Translations under genes and position numbers: made by a program
From: RPQJ01 sp963777725
GTDB lineage: Bacteria; Pseudomonadota; Gammaproteobacteria; Steroidobacterales; Steroidobacteraceae
NCBI GenBank assembly: GCA_963777725.1
Contig: CAVZRR010000001.1
Location: forward strand, 197,352 to 261,351
Length of the DNA: 64,000 nt
Reading direction: 5' to 3'
The notes under the pieces: model-generated
Databases searched by the model: none
The model's input: only the letters and a program-made list of their open reading frames with translations
Told to the model about the DNA's origin: nothing
Shown here: positions 9,916-17,782 of the stretch, piece by piece
How the letters are laid out: each line of letters begins with the position of its first letter
How positions within the stretch are numbered: position 1 is the stretch's first letter

Positions 9916-10620
9916 ATGAAACTGAGTCAAGGCCTGGCAGCGATCATCCTGCTGGGGTCGGCCGCAGCCGCCCAAGCTGAGCTTACCGGCACGGTCACGG
10001 CGGTCAGCGACTACGACTTCCGAGGCATCAGCCTCAGTGCCACGGATCCGGCACTCCAGGGCAGCATCGACTGGGCTGCTGCGAGCGGCTTCTACGTCGG
10101 CGCCTGGGCCAGCAACATCGACTACGGCCCCGGCGTGGACGGCGACGTCGAAGTCGACCTGTATGCCGGTTTCGCCAGCGAGATCGAGGGCGGCATGGGC
10201 TGGGACGTGGGTCTCGTCTATTACACCTACCCGGGTGCCGACGACATCGACGACTATCCTGAGCTGTACGCCGGCATCAGCTACCAGTGGCTGGAGCTGA
10301 AGCAGTGGTACACGAACGACTACGGCGGCACTGACGAGGACGGCTGGTACACCGAGGGCAACGCCAGCTTCGAGCTGCCGGCCAACTTCACGGTCGGCCT
10401 GCACCTCGGCTACAACTACGGTGACGCATTCGACGACACTGAGTACATGGACTACTCGATCGGCTTCGGCTACACACTCAGCCACTTCGACTTCGAGTTG
10501 AAGTGGGTCGACAATGACCTCAGCCGCGGCGATGCGTTCTTCACGACGGACGACCCGTTCAACAGCCAGGGTCGCGCGATCTTCTCGGTGTCCACCACGT
10601 TCCCGTGGAGCAACGAGTAA
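9916..10620 (+). CDS. TorF family putative outer-membrane porin
   Basis: A 234-residue exported protein. Residues 1-21 form a Sec signal with an A-Q-A cleavage site. The mature part starts with the family hallmark 'TGTVTAVSDYDFRGIS' and continues as alternating Tyr/Trp/Asp-rich beta strands. It ends at a strand rich in Phe with terminal WSNE. This matches the TIGR02001/Gcw_chp group, now called TorF family putative porins, about 220-250 residues long. A ribosome site (AAGGGG) precedes the ATG. It stands alone with its own sigma-54 promoter and a GNRA-capped terminator. The substrate is unknown. Confidence 0.88.
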   Translation: MKLSQGLAAIILLGSAAAAQAELTGTVTAVSDYDFRGISLSATDPALQGSIDWAAASGFYVGAWASNIDYGPGVDGDVEVDLYAGFASEIEGGMGWDVGLVYYTYPGADDIDDYPELYAGISYQWLELKQWYTNDYGGTDEDGWYTEGNASFELPANFTVGLHLGYNYGDAFDDTEYMDYSIGFGYTLSHFDFELKWVDNDLSRGDAFFTTDDPFNSQGRAIFSVSTTFPWSNE

Positions 10621-10663
10621 CCGCTCCGGCGAGTCGCTGCCGCAATTGCGGCTGCAGTTGAGC

Positions 10664-10699
10664 GAACGCCCGGTTCTCCGCAAGGAGGGCCGGGCGTTC
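10664..10699 (+). terminator. Hairpin terminator after the porin gene
   Basis: A perfect 10-bp stem (GAACGCCCGG / CCGGGCGTTC) encloses a second 4-bp stem CTCC/GGAG capped by a GCAA tetraloop, with a two-base internal mismatch. It sits 44 bp after the porin stop, between convergent genes. The T-run is weak, so it may be a partly factor-dependent or two-way terminator. Confidence 0.65.
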
Positions 10700-10712
10700 T
10701 GCTGTCTGGCGC

Positions 10713-10740
10713 TATCCCCTATCCCCTATCCCCTATCCCC
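10713..10740. repeat. Heptamer array (TATCCCC)x4
   Basis: Four perfect tandem copies of TATCCCC. The array lies between convergent genes and runs into the 3' end of the aminotransferase gene on the reverse strand, where it encodes the last residues and supplies the TAG stop. The same heptamer forms two opposed arrays at 27952-28069. Confidence 0.95.
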
Positions 10741-12068
10741 AAATCACTTCCCTTCAGCACCTGCCCGAGCTTGCCGAACAACTCGTCGATGTGGGAGCGC
10801 TCGATGATCAGTGGCGGCGACAGCGCGATGATGTCGCCGGTCGTCCGGATCAGCACGCCCGCCTCGAAGGCGCGCACGAACACGTCGAAAGCCCGCGCAC
10901 CGGGCTTGCCCGGGATCGGCTCGAGCTCGATGGCGCCGATCAACCCGAGATTGCGCAGGTCGATCACGTGCGGCAGCCCCTGCAGCGAGTGCACGGCGTC
11001 GGCCCAGTAGCCGCCGATCTCCTGCGCGCGCGTCAGCAAACCCTCGCGCTCGTAGATCTGTTGCGTGGCGATACCGGCAGCACAGGCGACCGGATGCGCG
11101 GAGTACGTGTAGCCGTGGAACAGCTCGATCGCGCCCTCGGGTCCGTGCATGAACGCATCGTAGATCTCGGAGCGCGCGGCCACGGCGCCCATCGGCACGG
11201 CGCCGTTGGTGAGTCCCTTGGCCATCGTGATCATGTCGGGGGTGACGCCGAAGAACTGCGACCCGAACGGTGCACCGAGCCGCCCGAAGCCGGTGATCAC
11301 CTCGTCGAAAATCAGCAGGATGCCGTGCTTCGTGCAGATCTCGCGCAGCCGCTGCAGGTAGCCTTGCGGCGGAATCAGCACGCCGGTCGAGCCCGCCACG
11401 GGCTCGACGATGACGGCCGCGATATTGCTCGCGTCGTGCAACGCGACGATCCGCTCGAGGTCGTCCGCGAGGTGCGCGCCCCAGGCGGGCTCGCCGCGCG
11501 TGTAGGCGTTGTGCGCGAGGTCGTGCGTGTGCGGCAGGTGATCGACGCCCGGCAGTTGCGTGCCGAAGAACTTGCGGTTGTTGACCATGCCGCCGACCGA
11601 GATGCCGCCGAAGCCGACACCGTGGTAGCCGCGCTCGCGGCCGATGAACCGCGTGCGCGTGCCTTCACCCCGGACGCGGTGATAGGCGAGGGCGATCTTG
11701 AGCGCCGTATCGACCGACTCCGACCCGGAGTTCGTGAAGAAGACGTGATCGAGCCCCTGCGGCAGCCAGCGAACCACCTGGTTCGCAAGCTCGAACGCGC
11801 CGGGATGACCCATCTGGAACGGCGGCGCGTATTCCATCTCGGCGATCTGAGCGCTCACGGCAGCCGCGATTTCGCCGCGCCCATGGCCGGCATTGACGCA
11901 CCAGAGTCCGGCGACGCCGTCGAGGATCTGGCGCCCCTCGGGCGTCCAGTAGTGCATCCCGGAAGCCCGGGCCAGCAGGCGCGGATTCGCCTTGAACTGC
12001 CGATTGGCCGTAAACGGCATCCAGAAGGCCTCGAGCTGGTCGCGTGCGAACTTCGGCTGGGCTGTCAT
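10719..12068 (-). CDS. Omega-amino acid--pyruvate aminotransferase (class III, PLP)
   Basis: A 449-residue cytoplasmic enzyme of the class III aminotransferases, expected to move the terminal amino group of beta-alanine, GABA or a diamine to pyruvate. Visible features: 'GVAGLWCVNAGHGR', the PLP phosphate loop 'NSGSESVDTALK', 'FDEVITGFGRLG' with the PLP Asp, and the Schiff-base Lys in 'TMAKGLTNGAVPMG' near residue 282. Length and motifs fit beta-alanine/omega-amino acid:pyruvate aminotransferase (aptA-like). It is divergent from the puuR-like repressor, so it probably belongs to the polyamine regulon. The final residues and stop codon come from the heptamer array, so its C-terminus may vary between strains. 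Confidence 0.88.
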   Translation of the reverse strand: MTAQPKFARDQLEAFWMPFTANRQFKANPRLLARASGMHYWTPEGRQILDGVAGLWCVNAGHGRGEIAAAVSAQIAEMEYAPPFQMGHPGAFELANQVVRWLPQGLDHVFFTNSGSESVDTALKIALAYHRVRGEGTRTRFIGRERGYHGVGFGGISVGGMVNNRKFFGTQLPGVDHLPHTHDLAHNAYTRGEPAWGAHLADDLERIVALHDASNIAAVIVEPVAGSTGVLIPPQGYLQRLREICTKHGILLIFDEVITGFGRLGAPFGSQFFGVTPDMITMAKGLTNGAVPMGAVAARSEIYDAFMHGPEGAIELFHGYTYSAHPVACAAGIATQQIYEREGLLTRAQEIGGYWADAVHSLQGLPHVIDLRNLGLIGAIELEPIPGKPGARAFDVFVRAFEAGVLIRTTGDIIALSPPLIIERSHIDELFGKLGQVLKGSDLGIGDRG

Positions 12069-12100
12069 GGGAGTTGCCGGGTGCAGGGGGAGGGGCTGGG

Positions 12101-12129
12101 ATGATAAGAAAAATTGACACTTGCCTCAA
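12101..12129 (-). promoter_or_regulatory. Sigma-70 promoter for the omega-aminotransferase gene
   Basis: On the reverse strand a -35 TTGAGG (12124-12129) and a -10 TATCAT (12101-12106; five of six to consensus) are separated by exactly 17 bp. Between them, on the forward strand, lies TTGACACTTGCCTCAA (12114-12129). Its ends form a TTGA/TCAA inverted pair and could be a repressor operator, but that is inference. Confidence 0.5.
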
Positions 12130-12185
12130 ACGGACTGGAAACTTCCGTCACTTACGCGGCTCGTGTGCAGGATATTGAACACCCC

Positions 12186-12743
12186 GTGGCAGCCCTGACC
12201 CTCGACGTCGGCGCGCACCTGCGCGCAGTGCGCACCCTTTACGGCCTCTCCCAGCGCGAGCTCGCCAAGCGCGCGGGGGTCACCAACGGCTTGATCTCGC
12301 TGATCGAGCAGAACCGCGTGAGCCCGTCGGTCAGCTCGCTGAAAAAAGTTCTCGACGGCATTCCGATGTCGCTGGCGGAGTTCTTCACGCTCGACCTGTC
12401 GGCCAGCCCGCAGGTCTTTTTCCGCGACGACGAGCTGACCGACCTCGGCGACGGGAGCGTCTCCTTGCGGCTGGTCGCGGCCCGCCGCCCGCACCGGGCC
12501 ATGTCCGTCATGCGCGAGCGGTACGCCCCGGGCGCCGACACCGGCGCCGACATGCTGCGTCACGAGGGCGAAGAGGGCGGCGTCGTCGTTCGTGGCCGCA
12601 TCGAGCTCACGGTCGGCGGGGAGAGTCGCGTGCTCGGCCCCGGCGACGCTTATTATTTCACCAGCGCGATTCCGCACCGGTTCCGCAACACCGGGCAGGA
12701 ACCCTGTGAAATCGTCTCTGCCAGCACGCCCCCGACCTTCTAG
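12186..12743 (+). CDS. puuR: XRE-family regulator with cupin domain, PuuR-like
   Basis: A 185-residue DNA-binding repressor, the same length as E. coli PuuR, if the GTG at 12186 is used; an in-frame TTG at 12114 would add 24 residues but lies on promoter-like bases. Residues about 8-65 are an XRE helix-turn-helix (TLYGLSQRELAKRAGVTNG, LISLIEQNRVSPSVSSL). Residues about 110-185 are a cupin ligand domain with 'GEEGGVVVRGRIEL' and 'AIPHRFRNTG'. PuuR represses putrescine catabolism and is released by putrescine. It is transcribed toward puuC, 12 bp away, and is divergent from the aminotransferase, so it likely controls both sides. Confidence 0.85.
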   Translation: MAALTLDVGAHLRAVRTLYGLSQRELAKRAGVTNGLISLIEQNRVSPSVSSLKKVLDGIPMSLAEFFTLDLSASPQVFFRDDELTDLGDGSVSLRLVAARRPHRAMSVMRERYAPGADTGADMLRHEGEEGGVVVRGRIELTVGGESRVLGPGDAYYFTSAIPHRFRNTGQEPCEIVSASTPPTF

Positions 12744-12755
12744 AGAATTTCCATC

Positions 12756-14249
12756 ATGCCGACTTCCGTGACCGATTGGCACGCGCGTGCCCGTTCCCTG
12801 GACATTCAATCCCAGGCCTACATTGACGGACGCTACGTGCCCGCCGCATCGGGCGAGACGTTCGACTGCGTCAGCCCGATCGACGGCCGCCTGCTGGCCC
12901 GCGTGGCGGCGACCGATGTGGCCGATGCGGATCGCGCCGTCGCCGCGGCCCGCCGCGCCTTCGAGGATGGCGCCTGGTCGCGGCAGCCGCCGCGCGAGCG
13001 CAAGCGCGTGCTGTTGCGCTTCGCGGAGCTGATCCTCGAGCATCGCGACGAGCTGGCGCTGCTCGAGACGCTCGACATGGGCAAGCCCATCGCCGACAGC
13101 CTGGCCGTGGATATCCCCGCGACGGCGCGTTGCATCGCGTGGTATGCGGAGGCCGTCGACAAGATCTACGACGAGGTGGCGCCCACCGGCCACGACGCGC
13201 TGGCGCTGATCACGCGCGAACCCGTCGGCGTCGTCGCTGCGATCGTGCCGTGGAACTTTCCGCTGATCATGGCGGCCTGGAAGATCGGCCCGGCGCTCGC
13301 CGCCGGCAATTCGTTCATCCTGAAACCGTCGGAGAAGTCGCCGCTCACGGCGATCCGGATCGCGGCGCTCGCGACCGAGGCGGGCATCCCGGACGGCGTG
13401 TTCAACGTGTTGCCGGGGTACGGCCAGACGGCGGGCCAGGCGCTCGCGCTGCACATGGACGTCGACTGCATCGGTTTCACCGGCTCGACGCGCACCGGCA
13501 AGCTGATGCTGCAGTATGCGGGCCAGTCCAACATGAAGCGCGTGTGGCTCGAGTGCGGCGGCAAGTCGCCGAACATCATCCTCGCCGACTGCCCGGATCT
13601 CGATCGCGCGGCGGCTGCGGCCGCGTCGGCCATCTTCTTCAACCAAGGTGAGATGTGCTCGGCGGGTTCCCGGCTGATCGTCGAGGAGCGGGTTCGCGAC
13701 GTGGTGCTCGAGAAGGTGGTGGCCGCCGGTCGCAGCATGGCGCCCGGCGACCCACTCGATCCCGCGACCCGGCTGGGCGCGATCGTCGACCGCGTGCAAC
13801 TCGAGACGGTGCTCGGCTACATCGAGTCGGGCCGCGCCGAGGGCGCCACGGTGCTGACCGGCGGCCGCCAGGCCCGTGAAGCCACGGGCGGTTGCTACGT
13901 CGAGCCCACGGTGTTCGACCGCGTCGAGCCCCGGATGAAGATCGCGCGCGAGGAGATCTTCGGGCCGGTGCTCGCGGCGATCACCGTCAAGGACGCGGAG
14001 GAAGCCGTCAAGGTCGGCAATGCCTCGATCTACGGGCTCGCGGCGGCCATCTGGACACGCGACATCACGCGTGCGCATCGAATTGCCCGCGCACTGCGGT
14101 CCGGCCTCGTCTACGTCAACTGCTACGACGCCGACGACATCACGGTGCCGTTCGGCGGTTTCAAGCAATCCGGCACCGGTCGCGACAAGTCGCTGCACGC
14201 GTTCGACAAGTACACCGAGCTCAAGACCACCTGGATCGACCTGTCATGA
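12756..14249 (+). CDS. puuC: Gamma-glutamyl-gamma-aminobutyraldehyde dehydrogenase (PuuC-like ALDH)
   Basis: A 497-residue NAD(P)-dependent aldehyde dehydrogenase, normal for PuuC/AldH. The catalytic Glu266 (LECGGKSP) and nucleophile Cys301 (NQGEMCSAGSR) are present, with the nucleotide motif 'FTGSTRTG' and 'PWNFPLIM'. It should oxidise gamma-glutamyl-gamma-aminobutyraldehyde, or the free aminobutyraldehyde from the SpuC route. It follows the puuR-like gene closely, and the next gene starts within its stop codon (ATGA), so the genes form one operon. Substrate choice rests on the neighbours; ALDH sequence alone does not prove it. Confidence 0.88.
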   Translation: MPTSVTDWHARARSLDIQSQAYIDGRYVPAASGETFDCVSPIDGRLLARVAATDVADADRAVAAARRAFEDGAWSRQPPRERKRVLLRFAELILEHRDELALLETLDMGKPIADSLAVDIPATARCIAWYAEAVDKIYDEVAPTGHDALALITREPVGVVAAIVPWNFPLIMAAWKIGPALAAGNSFILKPSEKSPLTAIRIAALATEAGIPDGVFNVLPGYGQTAGQALALHMDVDCIGFTGSTRTGKLMLQYAGQSNMKRVWLECGGKSPNIILADCPDLDRAAAAAASAIFFNQGEMCSAGSRLIVEERVRDVVLEKVVAAGRSMAPGDPLDPATRLGAIVDRVQLETVLGYIESGRAEGATVLTGGRQAREATGGCYVEPTVFDRVEPRMKIAREEIFGPVLAAITVKDAEEAVKVGNASIYGLAAAIWTRDITRAHRIARALRSGLVYVNCYDADDITVPFGGFKQSGTGRDKSLHAFDKYTELKTTWIDLS

Positions 14250-15640
14250 GCGCATACCGCAACGTCACGTTCGATGAGATCGAGGTCGGCGCGACGGCCG
14301 GCGCTCGTCGGGCACTGACACAGACCGAGATCGAGGCGCTGGTACTGGTGTCGGGCGACATCGAGCCGTTCCACGTCGAGGATGCCGGCGACACCACGAC
14401 CGAGCTGCTCTGCGTGGACGCGGTCGGCGTCACTGCGGTGATCGCTGGGCTGCTCGAGCGCAAGCTGCCGGGTCCGGGAACGCGCATCGTCTCGCAGCAA
14501 TTCGAGTTTGCCGGCCACGTGCAGGTGGGTGAGGAGCTCGCAGCGTCGGTCACCGTGCGTGAGAAGCACCCGACGACGGGCATGGTCACGTTCGACTGCG
14601 ACGCGCGCGTCGGCGAGAGGCGCGTGCTGTGGGGCACGGCGATCGTCGAGGCGCCGCGCGGGCGCGTCGCCTACTCCGACATCGCCACGCCGGAAATCAT
14701 GCTCAGGCGCAACGACGTGTTCGCGCGCCTGCTCCGGCAGTGCGAGCCGCTCGAGCCGGTGGTTTGCGCCGTGGCCCATCCCTGCGACCGGGATTCGCTG
14801 CTCGGCGCGCTCGAAGCGGCCCGGCGCCGGTTGATCGTGCCCGTGCTGGTCGGGCCCGAGGCGCGCATCCGGGCGGTCGCCGAAACCAACGGCGCCGATC
14901 TTGCGGGGCTGCGCATCGTCCCGACCGAGCACAGCCACGCCTCCGCGGCCGCCGCCGTCGCGCTCGCGCGCAGCGGCGAGGTCGAGATGCTGATGAAGGG
15001 CAGCCTGCACACGGACGAAATGCTCGCGCAGATCGTCGCGGCCCAGTCGGGCATGCGCACCGAGCGCCGCGTGAGCCACGTCTTCGTCATGGACGTGCCC
15101 GCTTACGAGCGGATCCTGCTGGTCACCGACGCGGCGATCAACATCGAGCCGACGCTGGCCGAGAAGGCCGACATCGTCCGCAATGCGATCGACCTCGCGC
15201 ACGTGCTCGGCATCCCGATGCCGAAGGTCGCGATCCTTTCGGCCGTGGAGACCGTCAATCCGAACATCCGCTCGACGCTCGACGCCGCCGCGCTGTGCAA
15301 GATGGCCGATCGCGGCCAGATCGAGGGCGGCATCCTCGACGGACCGCTGGCGTTCGACAACGCGATCAGCGAGCATGCCGCGCGAACCAAGAGCATTCGC
15401 TCGCCGGTGGCCGGTCGGGCCGACATCCTGATGGTGCCGAACATCGAGTCGGGCAACATGCTGGCCAAGCAACTGCAGTACTTCGCCGGCGCGGACAGTG
15501 CCGGCGTGGTACTCGGCGCGCGTGTGCCGGTCGTGTTGACGAGCCGCGCCGACAACGTGCGGATGCGGATCGGTTCGACCGCAGTCGCGAAGCTGATGGC
15601 CCACGGGCGACGCGCCGTGACGCCGAAGGTGATCGTGTGA
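14246..15640 (+). CDS. MaoC-like hydratase / phosphate acetyltransferase fusion
   Basis: A 464-residue two-domain enzyme. Residues about 1-140 are a MaoC-type hot-dog domain (enoyl-CoA hydratase-like). Residues about 155-464 are a phosphate acetyl/butyryltransferase, with 'LMKGSLHTDEML', 'ILSAVETVNPNIRSTLDAAALCKMADRGQ' region and 'VPNIESGNMLAKQLQYF'. The second domain should convert acyl-CoA and phosphate to acyl-phosphate. Annotated homologues are called bifunctional enoyl-CoA hydratase/phosphate acetyltransferase. It overlaps puuC by ATGA and the kinase gene by GTGA. The acyl chain used is unknown; acetyl or a short branched or butyryl group is possible. Confidence 0.88.
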   Translation: MSAYRNVTFDEIEVGATAGARRALTQTEIEALVLVSGDIEPFHVEDAGDTTTELLCVDAVGVTAVIAGLLERKLPGPGTRIVSQQFEFAGHVQVGEELAASVTVREKHPTTGMVTFDCDARVGERRVLWGTAIVEAPRGRVAYSDIATPEIMLRRNDVFARLLRQCEPLEPVVCAVAHPCDRDSLLGALEAARRRLIVPVLVGPEARIRAVAETNGADLAGLRIVPTEHSHASAAAAVALARSGEVEMLMKGSLHTDEMLAQIVAAQSGMRTERRVSHVFVMDVPAYERILLVTDAAINIEPTLAEKADIVRNAIDLAHVLGIPMPKVAILSAVETVNPNIRSTLDAAALCKMADRGQIEGGILDGPLAFDNAISEHAARTKSIRSPVAGRADILMVPNIESGNMLAKQLQYFAGADSAGVVLGARVPVVLTSRADNVRMRIGSTAVAKLMAHGRRAVTPKVIV

Positions 15641-16818
15641 CCGGGAGCGCGGACGCGATCGTCGTCATCAACGCGGGGTCCTCCAGCATCAAGTTCTGCA
15701 CGTTCAGGCGTGCAGGCCAACGGCTCGAGCGCGAGCTGCGTGGCCAGGTATCCGGTCTCGGCACCGCGCCGCGACTGACCGCGAAGCGCGGCGGGGCAGC
15801 GATCGCAGATCGTACGTTGGTCCCGACAGGGCTCGACCATGCCGAGGCGCTCGGCATCCTGCTCGAGTTCGTGCGCGCGGAACTGCACGGCGAAGTGATC
15901 GCCGGCGTCGGGCACCGGGTCGTGCACGGCGGGCTCGAGTTCATGGAACCCACCCGCGTGGATGCGGCGATCCTGGAGCGCCTGGAGCGCTACGTGCCGC
16001 TGGCGCCGCTGCACCAGCCGCACAACCTCGCGGCGATCCGGCTGATGCTCGAGCGGCTGCCGGGGGTGACCGAAGTCGCCTGCTTCGATACGGCATTCCA
16101 CCGCACGGTCCCCGAGGTGGCGCAGCTCTTCGCGTTGCCAGCCCGGTACGCGGCCGCGGGCGTGCGACGCTATGGATTCCACGGACTTTCGTACGAGTAC
16201 GTGGCCTCCGTGCTGCCGTCCCTCGACGGGCGCGCGGCGGCCGGGCGCACGGTGGTCTTCCACCTGGGCAACGGCGCCAGCATGGCGGCGCTGCAGGGCG
16301 GCCGCAGCATCGGCACGACGATGGGATTCACCGCGATCGAAGGGCTGCCGATGGGCACCCGCACCGGGTCGCTCGATCCCGGCGTGCTGCTGTTCATGTT
16401 CGACGAGCTCGGCATGAGCGTCCGCGAGGTCGAGCGGCTCCTGTATCACGAGTCGGGGCTGCTCGGCCTGTCCGGCATTTCGAGCGACATGCGCGACCTG
16501 CTGGCGAGCGAGTCCGAGCCCGCGCGCCTCGCCGTGGACGTGTTCTGCTACCGCGCACGGCGCGAGCTCGGCTCGCTCGCGGCGGCGCTCGGCGGGCTCG
16601 ATGCCATCGTCTTCACGGCCGGGATCGGCGAGAACCAGCCGGAGATCCGCGCGCGGATCTGCCGGGATGCCGAGTGGCTCGGCGTGCAGCTCGACGGTGA
16701 AGCCAATCTAAAGCACGGGCCGCGCATCAGCACGGAGGGCAGCGCGGTGTCCGCCTGGGTCGTGCCGACCGACGAGGAAACGATGATCGCCCGCCACGTC
16801 GCGCGCCTGCTCGGGTAG
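15637..16818 (+). CDS. ackA: Acetate/propionate family kinase
   Basis: A 393-residue cytoplasmic enzyme of the acetokinase family that forms ATP from acyl-phosphate. Motifs: N-terminal 'VVINAGSSSIKF', 'GHRVVHGG', 'CFDTAFHRTVP', 'RYGFHGLSYEYV', 'FHLGNGASMAA' and 'FTAGIGENQPEIR'. The GTG start at 15637 overlaps the previous stop (GTGA), so it is translationally coupled to the phosphate acyltransferase that makes its substrate. In context the pair gives substrate-level ATP from carbon reaching acyl-CoA. Propionate or butyrate use is possible. Confidence 0.9.
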   Translation: MTGSADAIVVINAGSSSIKFCTFRRAGQRLERELRGQVSGLGTAPRLTAKRGGAAIADRTLVPTGLDHAEALGILLEFVRAELHGEVIAGVGHRVVHGGLEFMEPTRVDAAILERLERYVPLAPLHQPHNLAAIRLMLERLPGVTEVACFDTAFHRTVPEVAQLFALPARYAAAGVRRYGFHGLSYEYVASVLPSLDGRAAAGRTVVFHLGNGASMAALQGGRSIGTTMGFTAIEGLPMGTRTGSLDPGVLLFMFDELGMSVREVERLLYHESGLLGLSGISSDMRDLLASESEPARLAVDVFCYRARRELGSLAAALGGLDAIVFTAGIGENQPEIRARICRDAEWLGVQLDGEANLKHGPRISTEGSAVSAWVVPTDEETMIARHVARLLG

Positions 16819-16835
16819 CGCCGGGCCGGCGGGAC

Positions 16836-16863
16836 TTGCTGCGTGGCGGCGAGCCGCTAGACT
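16836..16863 (+). promoter_or_regulatory. Possible sigma-70 promoter for the carbamoylputrescine amidase gene
   Basis: TTGCTG at 16836-16841 and TAGACT at 16858-16863 are separated by 16 bp, about 46 bp before the ATG. A 7-bp hairpin (GCCCGGC / GCCGGGC, 16869-16889) lies between this box and the gene, without a T-run. Both are weak; the gene may also be read from the upstream operon. Confidence 0.3.
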
Positions 16864-16909
16864 CTGGCGCCCGGCCCTGATCGCCGGGCCCGCCGCTTGA
16901 GGAATTCCC

Positions 16910-17782
16910 ATGGCCGTCACGTTCGCCGCCACCCAGTTCGCCTGCACCGGGAACGCCACCGAGAACCTCGCTCGCGCCGAGCACCTGGTCCGTGATGCGG
17001 CGGGGCGGGGCGCGCAGGTGGTGTTGCTGCAGGAGCTCTTCGAGACGCCTTATTTCTGCAAGGACCATCTCGCGAGCCATTTCGGCCTCGCGCGGCCGCT
17101 GGCCGGCAACCCGGTGCTCGAGCGCTTCCAGGCGCTCGCACGCGAGCTCGAGGTCGTGCTGCCGTTCAGCTTCTTCGAGCGCGCCCACAACGCGTACTTC
17201 AATTCGCTCGCGATGATCGATGCCGACGGGCGGGTGCTCGGTGTGTACCGCAAGTCGCACATCCCCGAGGGCCCCGGCTACCACGAGAAGTATTATTTCT
17301 CGCCGGGAGACACCGGCTTTCGAGTCTGGTCGACCCGCTACGCGGTGCTCGGCGTCGGGATCTGTTGGGACCAGTGGTTTCCCGAGGCCGCGCGCTGCAT
17401 GGCGCTGCTGGGAGCCGAGGCGCTGCTCTATCCCACGGCTATCGGCTCGGAACCGCACGACGCCAGCATCGATTCGCGCGACCACTGGCAACGTTGCATG
17501 CAGGGCCACGCGGCTGCCAACGTGATGCCGCTGATCGCCTCGAACCGCATCGGCGTCGAGCGTGGCCAGAAGTACGAAATGACATTCTACGGCTCGTCAT
17601 TCATCGCCGGGCCGGCTGGAGAGAAGGTCGCCGAGGCTGATCGCAGCACCGAAAGCGTGCTGACCGCGAGCTTCGACCTCGAGCAGGGGCGTGTGCAACG
17701 GCACGCCTGGGGCGTTTTCCGTGACCGACGACCGGAACTCTACGGTCCCATCCTGACGCTCGATGGCGAAGGCGCCGCCTGA
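16910..17782 (+). CDS. aguB: N-carbamoylputrescine amidase
   Basis: A 290-residue nitrilase-superfamily hydrolase that turns N-carbamoylputrescine into putrescine, CO2 and ammonia. The Glu-Lys-Cys triad is visible: Glu in 'LLQELFETPYF', Lys in 'VYRKSHIPEGPGYHEKYYF', and Cys152 in 'GICWDQWFPEAAR'. The 'YHEKYYFSPGDTGF' and 'QWFPEAARCMALLGA' stretches are characteristic of AguB rather than other nitrilases. The partner agmatine deiminase (AguA) is not in the window. It stands 91 bp after ackA and overlaps the next gene's start by 20 bp. Confidence 0.92.
   Translation: MAVTFAATQFACTGNATENLARAEHLVRDAAGRGAQVVLLQELFETPYFCKDHLASHFGLARPLAGNPVLERFQALARELEVVLPFSFFERAHNAYFNSLAMIDADGRVLGVYRKSHIPEGPGYHEKYYFSPGDTGFRVWSTRYAVLGVGICWDQWFPEAARCMALLGAEALLYPTAIGSEPHDASIDSRDHWQRCMQGHAAANVMPLIASNRIGVERGQKYEMTFYGSSFIAGPAGEKVAEADRSTESVLTASFDLEQGRVQRHAWGVFRDRRPELYGPILTLDGEGAA

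Noticed and set aside
12114..12185. TTG start 24 codons upstream for the PuuR-like gene
   Set aside because: It lies on promoter-like bases, and the GTG at 12186 gives exactly the family length of 185 residues.
12126..14198. 690-codon reverse frame opposite puuC
   Set aside because: The forward strand holds a complete aldehyde dehydrogenase with catalytic Glu and Cys; the reverse frame has no recognisable domain.
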